A stretch of DNA of 24,380 bases from CAYNYI01 sp964401455 (GCA_964401455.1 CAYNYI010000041.1:1-24380), one strand, 5' to 3'; numbered from the stretch's first letter, positions 1 through 7,205 are shown. The notes: generated by a model not told the origin, from the sequence alone. Program-made: numbers and translations.

Positions 1-545
1 ATCAAAAGTGAGAGCCTGAACATATTAAAATCTATCTGTTGCTCACGGTTCATAGTTTTACCGAGCAGCTTTTTCTCCCTGAGATATTTTTCTATTTTTT
101 CCTCATAATCCGGGACATCCGACATGCCACCTTCGAACCATCTTTCAAGATATCTTTGCGGTATGGGCATAACGAATTTTTCTCTAATGTACTTTTTTAT
201 TGACTCTCCGCCCTCCTCAAGCACATGCGGAGCCATATCGGCAGCCATAGCCATAATTATCCTTGAACCCTCACCCTGTCCCCTGACCGTAAGCTGGGTG
301 AAATTCTTCAGGATAATATCCTTGTTCTCCTCTTTGGTAAGAAAAGCCTGTATAGTCTCGTTCTGGACAAGATGCGATTCGGTTCTCGGAACCTTGGTAA
401 GAAACGCGTAATTCCGTATAACAGACTTACCCTCTGTAATCTGTCTGGCCTGCGCGTCACGCGCGAGTCTGTGTGTAATAAACCAAGGCAGAAAAACAAA
501 TACAATTGCCGCGATAATTACTAATCTGAGTCTTTCTGAAGTCAT
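1..545 (-). CDS. Partial membrane-anchored protein, probably ABC sugar solute-binding component
   Basis: An open frame of 181 codons starts with ATG at 545 and runs off the left edge, so the C-terminus is missing. The start follows the permease stop by seven bases, and its SD (AAGGGG) overlaps the end of the permease gene, so the two are probably co-translated. The N-terminus has one hydrophobic segment (about residues 8-24) and no obvious lipobox or cleavage site. A short stretch near residues 97-120 (AMAADMAPHVLEEGGESIKK) resembles the APD-type segment of family 1 extracellular solute-binding proteins, which deliver sugars to MalFG-type permeases. The assignment rests on this weak motif plus position. 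It could instead be another extracytoplasmic partner of the transporter. Confidence 0.5.
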   Translation of the reverse strand, partial: MTSERLRLVIIAAIVFVFLPWFITHRLARDAQARQITEGKSVIRNYAFLTKVPRTESHLVQNETIQAFLTKEENKDIILKNFTQLTVRGQGEGSRIIMAMAADMAPHVLEEGGESIKKYIREKFVMPIPQRYLERWFEGGMSDVPDYEEKIEKYLREKKLLGKTMNREQQIDFNMFRLSLL

Positions 546-552
546 ATATTAA

Positions 553-2451
553 CTACCCCTTGAATGATGGTAAGATAATTCCCTTAAGTATTACATTCTG
601 CGCGAACAGGAAGACACAAAGTGTCGGAAGAGAAGCCAGTACAAGTACTGTCATGGAAAGAGGAAGCATTGCTACTCCCGAAGTCCCCTGAAGATAATCG
701 TAAACGTGAACCATAAGCGTCCAGAGTTCTTTATCCGGACAAAGGACGAATGCCCACATCCATCCGTTGTATGCCACATTAAAAGCATTCAGCATATTAA
801 TGGCGAATATAGGCTTGCTGAGCTGAAAGGTAATATTGTAGAAGCTGTTCAGTTTACTGGCACCGTCTATCTCGGCCGCCTCGTACAATTCTTTCGGAAG
901 CGCGTCAAAAAAACCTTTAAGAAGGAATATCGCGTATCCGTTGGCTACATACGGAAAAACAACAGCACCGTATGTATTTAAAAGGCCCAATTTCTTTATA
1001 AGAAGAAAACGGGGTATCATTGTTACAACAGGCGGAAAAGCCATTGTCGCTAAGAGATACAGAAGCAAATAATTGGTATATGTAAGTTTATACCGGCTCA
1101 AGGCAAAAGCGGCCAGCGGATTTACTGTCAGATAAATAAATATTTGTATGGAGATAAGGATAAGAGTATTGAATAGAGCACGTCCGTTAAGAAAAAAGAA
1201 ATTAATCATCGACTCATAATTTCCGGTGACAAAAAATTTCCGGAGACCGCCTTTGTCTTTCATCCTATGGAATTCCATGAATTCCGTCTCCCTGTAGGGC
1301 ATCTTTGCGAGCCAGAACACATTGGCTTTATCCCCGTATATTTCTTTGAGAGCCGAGACCTTTTGGTTAATGACAGACTCTTTCATATCGGGAAGATAGG
1401 TCTTTTTAAACTCCTCTTCATTGCCAGCATATTTTTTTTCGACAAAACGGTTCCATATCCTTTCGGTGACCCGGAGAGAAAGATCGGATACCGACTTATC
1501 ATCAAGAGCTTCAAAAAAGCTCACGGTTATGTTTGTCTGCAGGTCAAGCTTTTCATGGTCATAATAGGTAACCGGGTGACTGCCGGATTTCACATATTTT
1601 TCCCAAACAGATGCAAGAACGGGATGTGCAGGTGCTGTCTCAGTAAGTCTTACTTCTTTAAAAGCGGCAAAGCCCTCCCCCGGTGAATATCCCATTTCCT
1701 GATTAAGGTTTTCGACATCACCTTTAAATTTCATGGATAGATATTTATGAAAGTTATACTCAACAGGATATATTTTTATAAAACGCGGCTTCTTCTTTAG
1801 CACCTCAACTTTAAAGTCCTCGTAAGCATCCTGTATGGGATTATCCTGTTTTATCCAGTCCGGCTTGTCCGGGCGGTCATAGGGATGTTTGATGTCAACC
1901 CAATATTCATATACATAGTTAAACTCGTCGGTTACTGTGCGCAGAGAATTATACCTTGATTTCAGATAGTCAACCCAAAGATCCGTACCGGGCCCGAAGG
2001 GACCGTAAAAAACCGAAATACCGACATTGGCCAGACCAAAAAACTCCTTGGGAAGGGTCGGCCCAAATTCAATAAAATCAGAAGCTCTTTGCTTTACCGC
2101 CGGATCTTCTTTGGACATATTCTCCGGCATATTAACGCCGGTCTCAAAAGAACGGAAAAAAACAGGATTGCTTTCGGGATAAATCGCTTTATAAAGTTCG
2201 GTTTGAGTATTGGGGTTTGAGCCCGAATAACGCAGAGGAAGAAATTTTCTGTAGAGGGCCTCATCCGAATACATATATTTCGGGACAAGCCTGTACTCCG
2301 AAACATCGGCCGGACTGCAGAATGTCGAGGCTATCATTATAAGATACGGATATATCATGGTCAGAGCCCCGAGGCAAAGTACCAGATATATTACAGAAAT
2401 CAGAATGATTGTTTCGGGTTTCTTCCTTCCTATTTTTGCGATAATCGGCAT
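553..2451 (-). CDS. MalG-like carbohydrate ABC transporter permease with giant extracytoplasmic insertion
   Basis: This is a 632-residue inner-membrane permease, against roughly 280 for ordinary MalG-type subunits. TM1 is near residues 13-42. Residues about 424-625 carry the other membrane helices, and the ATPase-coupling EAA loop is at 523-537 (YEAAEIDGASKLNSF). The segment before TM2 (RKFFVTGNYESMINFF, from 404) is typical of the family. Between TM1 and TM2 lie about 370 extra residues, predicted extracytoplasmic. They hold repeated modules of the form W/F-x-x-[YF]-[LV]-x-x-[KR]-[YF] followed by an LN-type and aromatic pattern, near 159, 234 and 333. Similar patterns occur in glycoside hydrolases, which hints at glycan contact; that is inference. 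The SD is GAGGT upstream of the ATG. No MalF-like partner or ATPase gene is visible in the window. Confidence 0.85.
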   Translation of the reverse strand: MPIIAKIGRKKPETIILISVIYLVLCLGALTMIYPYLIMIASTFCSPADVSEYRLVPKYMYSDEALYRKFLPLRYSGSNPNTQTELYKAIYPESNPVFFRSFETGVNMPENMSKEDPAVKQRASDFIEFGPTLPKEFFGLANVGISVFYGPFGPGTDLWVDYLKSRYNSLRTVTDEFNYVYEYWVDIKHPYDRPDKPDWIKQDNPIQDAYEDFKVEVLKKKPRFIKIYPVEYNFHKYLSMKFKGDVENLNQEMGYSPGEGFAAFKEVRLTETAPAHPVLASVWEKYVKSGSHPVTYYDHEKLDLQTNITVSFFEALDDKSVSDLSLRVTERIWNRFVEKKYAGNEEEFKKTYLPDMKESVINQKVSALKEIYGDKANVFWLAKMPYRETEFMEFHRMKDKGGLRKFFVTGNYESMINFFFLNGRALFNTLILISIQIFIYLTVNPLAAFALSRYKLTYTNYLLLYLLATMAFPPVVTMIPRFLLIKKLGLLNTYGAVVFPYVANGYAIFLLKGFFDALPKELYEAAEIDGASKLNSFYNITFQLSKPIFAINMLNAFNVAYNGWMWAFVLCPDKELWTLMVHVYDYLQGTSGVAMLPLSMTVLVLASLPTLCVFLFAQNVILKGIILPSFKG

Positions 2452-2559
2452 ATTTAGAACCTCGGTTATAGAGTGATTTTTTTCATATGAATTGCAGATA
2501 TACTATATAATTTTTTTCACGGGGAAATCACAACAAAATTTTCGAGGGTATGGCGGCGG
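2452..2559 (-). promoter_or_regulatory. AT-rich spacer upstream of the permease, possible promoter
   Basis: This 108-base gap separates the phosphatase stop from the permease start, both on the minus strand. Read on the minus strand it contains TTGTGA, then TATATA/TATAGT-like sequence about 18 bases on, and a GAGGT ribosome-binding site just before the ATG. The -35 and -10 matches are weak. No terminator-like GC hairpin with a T-run was seen, so read-through from the phosphatase gene is possible. Confidence 0.3.
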
Positions 2560-4548
2560 TTACCTGAATCCGATAGAAATAATTGCTGTATCGTCGTGTT
2601 GAAGATTCTCGCCTCTGAATTCCTTTAGCGAATCAACAAGGAGCTCAATAATTTCTCCGGATGATCTGCGGCTGTTGGCGGTTAAAAATTCAATGAGTCT
2701 TTCTTCTCCGTACAGTTCTCCGCTTTCGTTGAACTCTTCGGTAAGACCGTCTGTGTAGAGAAATATTTTGTCACCTGGTGCAAGAACAATTTCCTGTTCT
2801 TCTGTATTGGAAACAAAAACGTCACCCTTAATCATTCCGAGAGCTATACCCTTGGGGCGATAAGCTTCTATTTTCGCTTCTGCAGACCGGTAAATAAAAA
2901 GCGGATTATGCCCTGCCCTTGTAAAATTCACCGATTTGCGGTTGAAATCGATAATCATATAACATGCTGTTACAAACATACTCTTTTCTTCAATTTCGCG
3001 GGGAATGCTTTCATTAAGCGTCCTTATAACATCACTCGAAGAAGTTCTTCCGCCGACAAGCATCCTTGTCATTGTTTTAAAAATGCTCATTACCATGGCG
3101 CCCGGTGTACCTTTACCGGAAACATCCGCCATCATGACCCCGAGAGAAGTTTCATTTACTTCAAAGAAATCATAAAAATCCCCTCCGATAGTCTTTGCCG
3201 GCAAATAAAAAGAACTGATATCAAGAGAAGGGATACTCGGAGGCTCAGCCGGTATAAGAGACCGCTGAATCTGACTCGCGGCCTTGAGGTCCGCCTCGGC
3301 TTCTTTTTTCTGCTGCATTTCACCGAATAAAATACTGTTGTATATAGCGAGAGAAACCTGTTCGATAACGACAGACATGAAAGAAAAGTCCTCATCCGAA
3401 AAATTCTCATGACTTCCTTTATTGACCACCATAACAACGCCGTAGGTCTCACCCTCCCGTTTTAGGGGCATAACCATATATGTATTGACCATTATAACTT
3501 CAGGAAGTGTTTGCAAAAAAGTCTTATCCCCCAGAACATCGGTTCTAATAACAGCCTCACCGGTCTCGAAAACCCTGCCGATAATGCCCTCCCCCACTTT
3601 TACTTTCTTTTGTTTAATGGCGCGGTGCAGGAAATCGCTTTTCGTGGCGGTGTAGGCGGAAAGTCTTTCAACAGGAGGAAACATTCCCCGCACCGCTCTG
3701 GCTTCCAGAAAGTCCCGTCTTCCTTTCAGGTAAATCGCCGCGGACTTGGCTTTCAGAAACCCTGTTATATAGTCAATTGATTTGTCAAGAAGGGTATCAA
3801 GCTCGAAAACAGAATTAAGCCTGCGCGTTATTTTATTTATAACCTCAAGCTCGCGCTTGGAGTTTTCCAGCTTGCGTTCATATTCCTGATTCCTGACAAG
3901 AGAGATAACCGATGCAAAACCGGAAATCATGGTAATGATATAAAGGAGAGAAAATTCTCCTTCATATCCAGGATCAAATCTTTTTACAAGGCCGGATATA
4001 TAAAGTACTGAAGAAAGAGAAAACAAAATTACCGGTATGGGTGTTAGATAGCCTGAGATTCTTGAGAAGCCGATACCCACGAGAAAAAGTAGAAGAGCTA
4101 CATTATAAAAACTGAGAACTGCGCGGGCTATCCCCGCATTTGAAAGCGCAAAATAAAAAATCACAGGAATCGCCAGAAAAACACCATGCCCGATACCCGG
4201 TTTTAAAAAAGAGATTTTTTGTTTAATATATTCGTCGGCGCGGGCGGCAAAAGATAAAAGAAGAATGAGCGCTGCCTCGTAAAAATACAGAAACGGAAAA
4301 GCCGTATCATAAAAGCCGGTACTGTAAAGCCCTCTGACAAAAATCAAAAAATCCCCTATAACCAGAACAAACAGGGCGGCATAGACAAGAACGCCTTCTT
4401 TTTTCCGGTCGAGAGGCCCGCGAAGCACAGTCCGGAGCATTGCGATAAGAGACAACACCGCAATGAGCCTGCCGGCCAATATAAAATGCAGAGCCTGCAT
4501 AGGAGAACCAAAAACCTTAATCTGAAGACAACGCCTCAAAGACGCCAA
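2560..4548 (-). CDS. Membrane GAF-domain SpoIIE/RsbU-type PP2C serine phosphatase
   Basis: A 662-residue regulatory phosphatase. Residues about 20-215 contain several hydrophobic helices (about six or seven), a probable membrane sensor. A short coiled linker (220-245) leads to a GAF domain (about 245-405), then a second linker with the family-typical AASQIQRSLIP (424-433). The catalytic SpoIIE/PP2C domain follows, with metal-binding and core motifs GGDFYDFF (455-462), DVSGKG (475-480), RAGHNP (544-549), LYTDGLTE (597-604) and DDTAI (652-656). All expected acidic residues are present, so it should be active. Such enzymes dephosphorylate phospho-serine STAS proteins in partner-switching cascades. 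A STAS gene lies divergently next door, which supports that role. The TTG start is backed by GAGG six bases upstream; an in-frame ATG at residue 17 is the alternative. Confidence 0.92.
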   Translation of the reverse strand: MASLRRCLQIKVFGSPMQALHFILAGRLIAVLSLIAMLRTVLRGPLDRKKEGVLVYAALFVLVIGDFLIFVRGLYSTGFYDTAFPFLYFYEAALILLLSFAARADEYIKQKISFLKPGIGHGVFLAIPVIFYFALSNAGIARAVLSFYNVALLLFLVGIGFSRISGYLTPIPVILFSLSSVLYISGLVKRFDPGYEGEFSLLYIITMISGFASVISLVRNQEYERKLENSKRELEVINKITRRLNSVFELDTLLDKSIDYITGFLKAKSAAIYLKGRRDFLEARAVRGMFPPVERLSAYTATKSDFLHRAIKQKKVKVGEGIIGRVFETGEAVIRTDVLGDKTFLQTLPEVIMVNTYMVMPLKREGETYGVVMVVNKGSHENFSDEDFSFMSVVIEQVSLAIYNSILFGEMQQKKEAEADLKAASQIQRSLIPAEPPSIPSLDISSFYLPAKTIGGDFYDFFEVNETSLGVMMADVSGKGTPGAMVMSIFKTMTRMLVGGRTSSSDVIRTLNESIPREIEEKSMFVTACYMIIDFNRKSVNFTRAGHNPLFIYRSAEAKIEAYRPKGIALGMIKGDVFVSNTEEQEIVLAPGDKIFLYTDGLTEEFNESGELYGEERLIEFLTANSRRSSGEIIELLVDSLKEFRGENLQHDDTAIISIGFR

Positions 4549-4713
4549 TTACAGCCTCAGCTACAAAATATATATTAATTTAACATCTGATAATAAAGTA
4601 AATACCATTTTCTTAAAACTTTTTCGCGCTCACTTTTGTAGAAAAGACTGGGATCAAAACCTGAAAAATTCTATCTTTTAGCGGGAGGCGACAACATAAA
4701 AAAGGGGGAATCA
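4549..4713. promoter_or_regulatory. Divergent intergenic region between phosphatase and STAS genes
   Basis: This 165-base AT-rich spacer must hold promoters for both divergent genes, but no convincing -35/-10 pair stands out on either strand. On the plus strand there are two SD-like runs: GGGAGG at 4683-4688, with no ATG, GTG or TTG codon at a suitable distance (an ATA does lie there), and GGGGG at 4704-4708, correctly spaced for the TTG at 4714. The second is taken as the working SD. Confidence 0.4.
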
Positions 4714-5127
4714 TTGAAAACCGGATTAAAACTTGAGGATTACGGCAGAGACTGGAAACTGCTCAGAATTGAGCCCGGCGCAAAAACCCAAGGGGCAAAT
4801 CTGGCATTCCGGGAATACAACAGAATACTAGAGCAGAACCGCGAAATGATCAGCGAGACGCTGAGGGACTCAGTTGCAAAAGGGGCGAAAAAAATCATAC
4901 TCGATATCTCCGGATGCAGCTATCTCAATAGCGGAGGTATCTCAGTCTTTGTAAACGCCGCCCGGATATTAGGCAGAAAAGGAAAGTTTGTTATAATAAC
5001 CCAAAACCAGACTGTCCATTCGGCTCTCGAAGTCACAGGATTATACAAGACCGCTGCAATCTATTTTTCTTTACAGGACTTTGAAAAAGCCGAAGAAAAA
5101 GAAAAAAAGAAATTCGGTTTTTTCTAA
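4714..5127 (+). CDS. STAS-domain anti-sigma-factor antagonist-like protein
   Basis: A 137-residue soluble STAS protein. The core phosphorylation-site region reads IILDISGCSYLNSGGISVFV (61-80), matching the family pattern DxSG..yxxSxG; Ser73 is the predicted phospho-acceptor. In SpoIIAA/RsbV proteins, phosphorylation of this serine by an HATPase kinase inactivates the protein and a PP2C phosphatase reactivates it. The divergent SpoIIE-type phosphatase is the obvious candidate partner, but no anti-sigma kinase or sigma factor is seen in this window. A basic/acidic low-complexity tail (124-137, many K and E) follows the domain. The TTG start has a strong GGGGG SD five bases upstream. The output target is unknown. 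Confidence 0.88.
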   Translation: MKTGLKLEDYGRDWKLLRIEPGAKTQGANLAFREYNRILEQNREMISETLRDSVAKGAKKIILDISGCSYLNSGGISVFVNAARILGRKGKFVIITQNQTVHSALEVTGLYKTAAIYFSLQDFEKAEEKEKKKFGFF

Positions 5128-5137
5128 TATTGAAAGT

Positions 5138-5998
5138 TCAGCTCCTGTAAATAAATCTATCCGGTTTTTCGGCAATCCACCTGTTTGAGTCGATATCATA
5201 AATGAAGACCTCGGAGCGTAACTCGCCCGAGGCTTTTATCTCATGGAGCAAACAACTGGGGCAGGACATCATGGTTGCGCTCCCGGCATCAGCATAACGC
5301 ACTCCCCCTTTATCAATAATCCATGGCCTGTGTTCATGCCCGTGAAGATAAAGCACACATCCGGAGTCTTCAACAAAAGCTCTCATTTCCGAAAGATCGC
5401 GCATCCTTCTTTTTTCTCCGAACCGGGAGTCTCCCGGATATTCTGCCGGGAAATGATTCAGTATAACAAGCGGTCTTTCATTTTCTCTTTGTTCTAAAAT
5501 CCGGCGCGCCTTTTTAAATGCTCTCTCACCGACAAAACCGTCGGCCCGGGTCCATCCGGCCGGAGCCGAAGAATTAAATAAAATAAAATCAGCATCTGCT
5601 GTACTGAATAAACAGGGGAAACCTTCCGGAGTGCCCGGCCCAAACTCATCCATATATCTGAAATAACGATTTTCTCTAAAAGCTCTCTTTTCATAATTAT
5701 CGTGATTTCCCGGTATCATTAAAAGTTTTGGGACAAAGTCTTTTATTTTCCTGAAAAAAAAACGAGAATCAGAAAATTCGGAGTGAAGAGCAGTTGAAGT
5801 AATATCGCCTGTAAAGACGGCCGCGTCAAGGCCTTTAAATTCTTCGGTGTTAAAAATTGCGGAGAGAACGGATTGATTGTATTTTTTTCTTCTGTTGAAA
5901 TAATAGTTTGCCATGCCAAGAGCACGCTTACCCAGGAGCTCTGGGAGAAAAAAACAAAGATTTCCGTAATGAATATCTGAAAAATGAAGAAACTTCAT
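5138..5998 (-). CDS. Calcineurin-like metallophosphoesterase
   Basis: A 286-residue cytoplasmic phosphoesterase with every metal-ligand block of the family in order: DxH at 8-10 (SDIH), GD at 64-65, GNHD at 97-100, NH at 181-182 and GHEHR at 220-224. A dinuclear metal centre is therefore expected to be intact. The arrangement resembles class III cyclic-nucleotide phosphodiesterases of the CpdA type and related ICC-like enzymes, but the substrate cannot be read from sequence. The region around 242-251 is Cys-rich for this protein (MMSCPSCLLH). The gene converges on the STAS gene with only ten bases between stops and is divergent from flagellin. An SD-like GGGAG lies ten bases before the ATG. 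Confidence 0.9.
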   Translation of the reverse strand: MKFLHFSDIHYGNLCFFLPELLGKRALGMANYYFNRRKKYNQSVLSAIFNTEEFKGLDAAVFTGDITSTALHSEFSDSRFFFRKIKDFVPKLLMIPGNHDNYEKRAFRENRYFRYMDEFGPGTPEGFPCLFSTADADFILFNSSAPAGWTRADGFVGERAFKKARRILEQRENERPLVILNHFPAEYPGDSRFGEKRRMRDLSEMRAFVEDSGCVLYLHGHEHRPWIIDKGGVRYADAGSATMMSCPSCLLHEIKASGELRSEVFIYDIDSNRWIAEKPDRFIYRS

Positions 5999-6102
5999 TG
6001 GCTTGCGTCTCCCGTATTATTGAAACTTAAACCTGAATTAACTATAATTAAATAAAGGATACTATTTACCCCGGCTTTGATTAAAAAAAAAATAAAAAAA
6101 AT

Positions 6103-6130
6103 TAAAGTCCCCGCCGTTTTATGCCGATAA
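6103..6130 (+). promoter_or_regulatory. Sigma-28 (FliA)-type flagellar promoter
   Basis: TAAAGTCC at 6103-6110 and GCCGATAA at 6123-6130 match the sigma-28 consensus (TAAAGTTT, 11-base spacer, GCCGATAA). The -10 element is perfect, the TAAA core is present, and the spacer is one base longer than the Escherichia coli consensus. It sits about 97 bases upstream of the flagellin start in the right orientation, which is where sigma-28 promoters are expected. Transcription should begin near 6137. Confidence 0.8.
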
Positions 6131-6136
6131 GGTAAG

Positions 6137-6226
6137 AGGGAGCGTTGTGCTTCCGCCTCAATTCAGGGAAGAAGTTTCTCAAGTCATGGATGACTGGACT
6201 TGTAACTTAATGATTTGAGGTATATT
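6137..6226 (+). promoter_or_regulatory. Structured flagellin mRNA leader with SD-sequestering hairpin
   Basis: The predicted 90-base leader can form nested stems. CCTCAATTCA (6156-6165) pairs with TGATTTGAGG (6211-6220) with one mismatch. AAGTT (6172-6176) pairs with AACTT (6204-6208). CAAGTC (6180-6185) pairs with GACTTG (6197-6202), leaving an 11-base loop. The right arm of the outer stem includes the SD, GAGG at 6217-6220, so the folded form should block translation. A separate small hairpin, GGGAGC (6138-6143) with GCTTCC (6149-6154), lies at the 5' end. GGA motifs in the leader resemble CsrA sites. Pairing was worked out by eye; no folding energy was computed. Confidence 0.55.
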
Positions 6227-7054
6227 ATGAATATCAGCAAACTTCCATCTTCTGCATTTGTAAAAATAACACAAAAAAGAAGCAGAAAACTTTCCGGAAT
6301 TTTCGAAAAATTAAGCACCGGCCTCAGAATAAACCGCGCATCAGATGACGCCGCCGGTCTCGGTGTTTCCGAAGCCCTGAGGTCTCAGATCAGGGGCTTT
6401 GGAGCCGCGAGGAACAATACCGCAATGGCTTCGTCTTCCCTTAATATTTCGGAAGGGACAGGCAATGAGGTCCACTCCATGCTGCAGCGCCAGCGGGAAC
6501 TGGCTATTCAGGCATCAAACGGAACAATGAACCAGCAACAGCGCGATGCTCTCAATACAGAATACCAGAACCTAAATGAGGAAATAACAAGAATAGCCGA
6601 AACATCAAACTTTAACGGCCAGCCGAATGCCGACGGCTCGGCACCACTTGCCGACGGCTCCGGCCGTGTTGCAGTGGGGGCCAACGGTGAGAGCGTCAAC
6701 CTTGAGGGAGCTGATTTCACGGCCGATGCGCTTGGAATAACCGGGACCGATATCTCTTCTTCAGCCGGAGCCGCGGCCGCTGTAGGTGCAATAGACTCGG
6801 CTATTTCCTCTGTAAGCTCAGGCAGGACATCGCAGGGGGCTCAGATAAATATGCTTGAACACACATATAACAACCTGTTAACATCTGAAGCAAGAACACA
6901 GGAAGCCGAATCGGCTATTCGTGATCTGGATTTTGCTGAAGGAGTCGCGGAACAAACGAGGCAAAGCATATTACAGCAGACAAACATCCAGGCGATGAAA
7001 AATTTCAGGAACATAAGCAGAAATAATATGCTTAAACTGCTCGGGGGTTCCTGA
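6227..7054 (+). CDS. fliC: Flagellin
   Basis: A 275-residue flagellin, short but complete. The N-terminal D0/D1 region has the hallmark KLSTGLRINRASDDAAGLGV (28-47) and the QRQRELAIQASNGT segment (87-100), equivalent to the part of D1 recognised by TLR5. The C-terminal part has the matching helices (about 188-275) ending in NNMLKLLGGS. The variable centre (about 130-187) is small and rich in Ala, Gly and Ser, with a doubled ADGS. The extreme N-terminus (ISKLPSSAFVKITQKRS) lacks the usual NTN...SLNAQ-type sequence. The ATG at 6227 is chosen because GAGG at 6217-6220 is spaced six bases from it; an upstream in-frame TTG at 6215 overlaps that SD and is unlikely. No other flagellar gene is in the window, so the gene is detached from its regulon. 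Confidence 0.93.
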   Translation: MNISKLPSSAFVKITQKRSRKLSGIFEKLSTGLRINRASDDAAGLGVSEALRSQIRGFGAARNNTAMASSSLNISEGTGNEVHSMLQRQRELAIQASNGTMNQQQRDALNTEYQNLNEEITRIAETSNFNGQPNADGSAPLADGSGRVAVGANGESVNLEGADFTADALGITGTDISSSAGAAAAVGAIDSAISSVSSGRTSQGAQINMLEHTYNNLLTSEARTQEAESAIRDLDFAEGVAEQTRQSILQQTNIQAMKNFRNISRNNMLKLLGGS

Positions 7055-7098
7055 AAAACGGGCAGTTGAAAAAAAACTGGAGAATTCTTAAAATCCTC

Positions 7099-7127
7099 TT
7101 GACATTTATTTCCTCGTTAGGTATATT
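7099..7127 (+). promoter_or_regulatory. Near-consensus housekeeping promoter for dnaA
   Basis: TTGACA at 7099-7104 and TATATT at 7122-7127 are separated by exactly 17 bases. This is a perfect -35 and a five-of-six -10 for a sigma-70/SigA-type factor. Predicted initiation is near 7134, giving dnaA a leader of about 235 bases. Confidence 0.8.
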
Positions 7128-7136
7128 ACTTTTCGA

Positions 7137-7205
7137 ATGAAGAACGCACAACATGTTGATAACTTGTTGAGAAAATCCCTGATCGACTTCTTTGAAAACA
7201 TATAG
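7137..7205 (+). CDS. Possible near-leaderless 22-residue upstream ORF in the dnaA leader
   Basis: An ATG lies about three bases after the predicted transcription start and opens a 22-codon frame (MKNAQHVDNLLRKSLIDF, then ENI) ending at TAG 7203-7205. Codons 7-10 (VDNLL-like HVDNLL) coincide with the N-terminus of DnaA (NVDNLL), because both contain the same DnaA-box-like DNA. No SD is possible at this distance, so translation would be leaderless. It may be chance; coding is not shown. Confidence 0.25.
   Translation: MKNAQHVDNLLRKSLIDFFENI
7154..7162 (-). promoter_or_regulatory. DnaA-box-like site downstream of the dnaA promoter
   Basis: TTATCAACA on the minus strand differs at one base from the consensus box TTATCCACA. 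It sits about 20 bases downstream of the predicted start of transcription, where bound DnaA could repress its own promoter. The extended sequence ATGTTGATAACTTGTT (7153-7168) recurs with one change at 7374-7389. Confidence 0.45.

Larger units (their letters stand above)
5999..6226. promoter_or_regulatory. Divergent region between metallophosphoesterase and flagellin genes
   Basis: The region is AT-rich at 6030-6106, with an almost uninterrupted A run at 6083-6101. That run sits directly upstream of the sigma-28-like promoter and could act as an UP element. The minus-strand side contains TATAGT-like sequence that could serve the phosphoesterase gene, but without a convincing -35. The flagellin-proximal half holds the promoter and structured leader listed separately. 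Confidence 0.45.

Noticed and set aside
308..505. A minus-strand frame of 65 codons in the first gene region
   Set aside because: It is out of frame with the 181-codon reading that starts at 545, has a membrane anchor and has a coupled SD.
6623..6665. Short direct repeat (GCCGACGGCTC) in the flagellin centre
   Set aside because: Two copies encoding ADGS in a low-complexity variable domain are expected in flagellins and need no special explanation.
7063..7077. CAGTT/AACTG hairpin after flagellin as a terminator
   Set aside because: The stem is only five pairs, with an A-rich loop and no T-run downstream.
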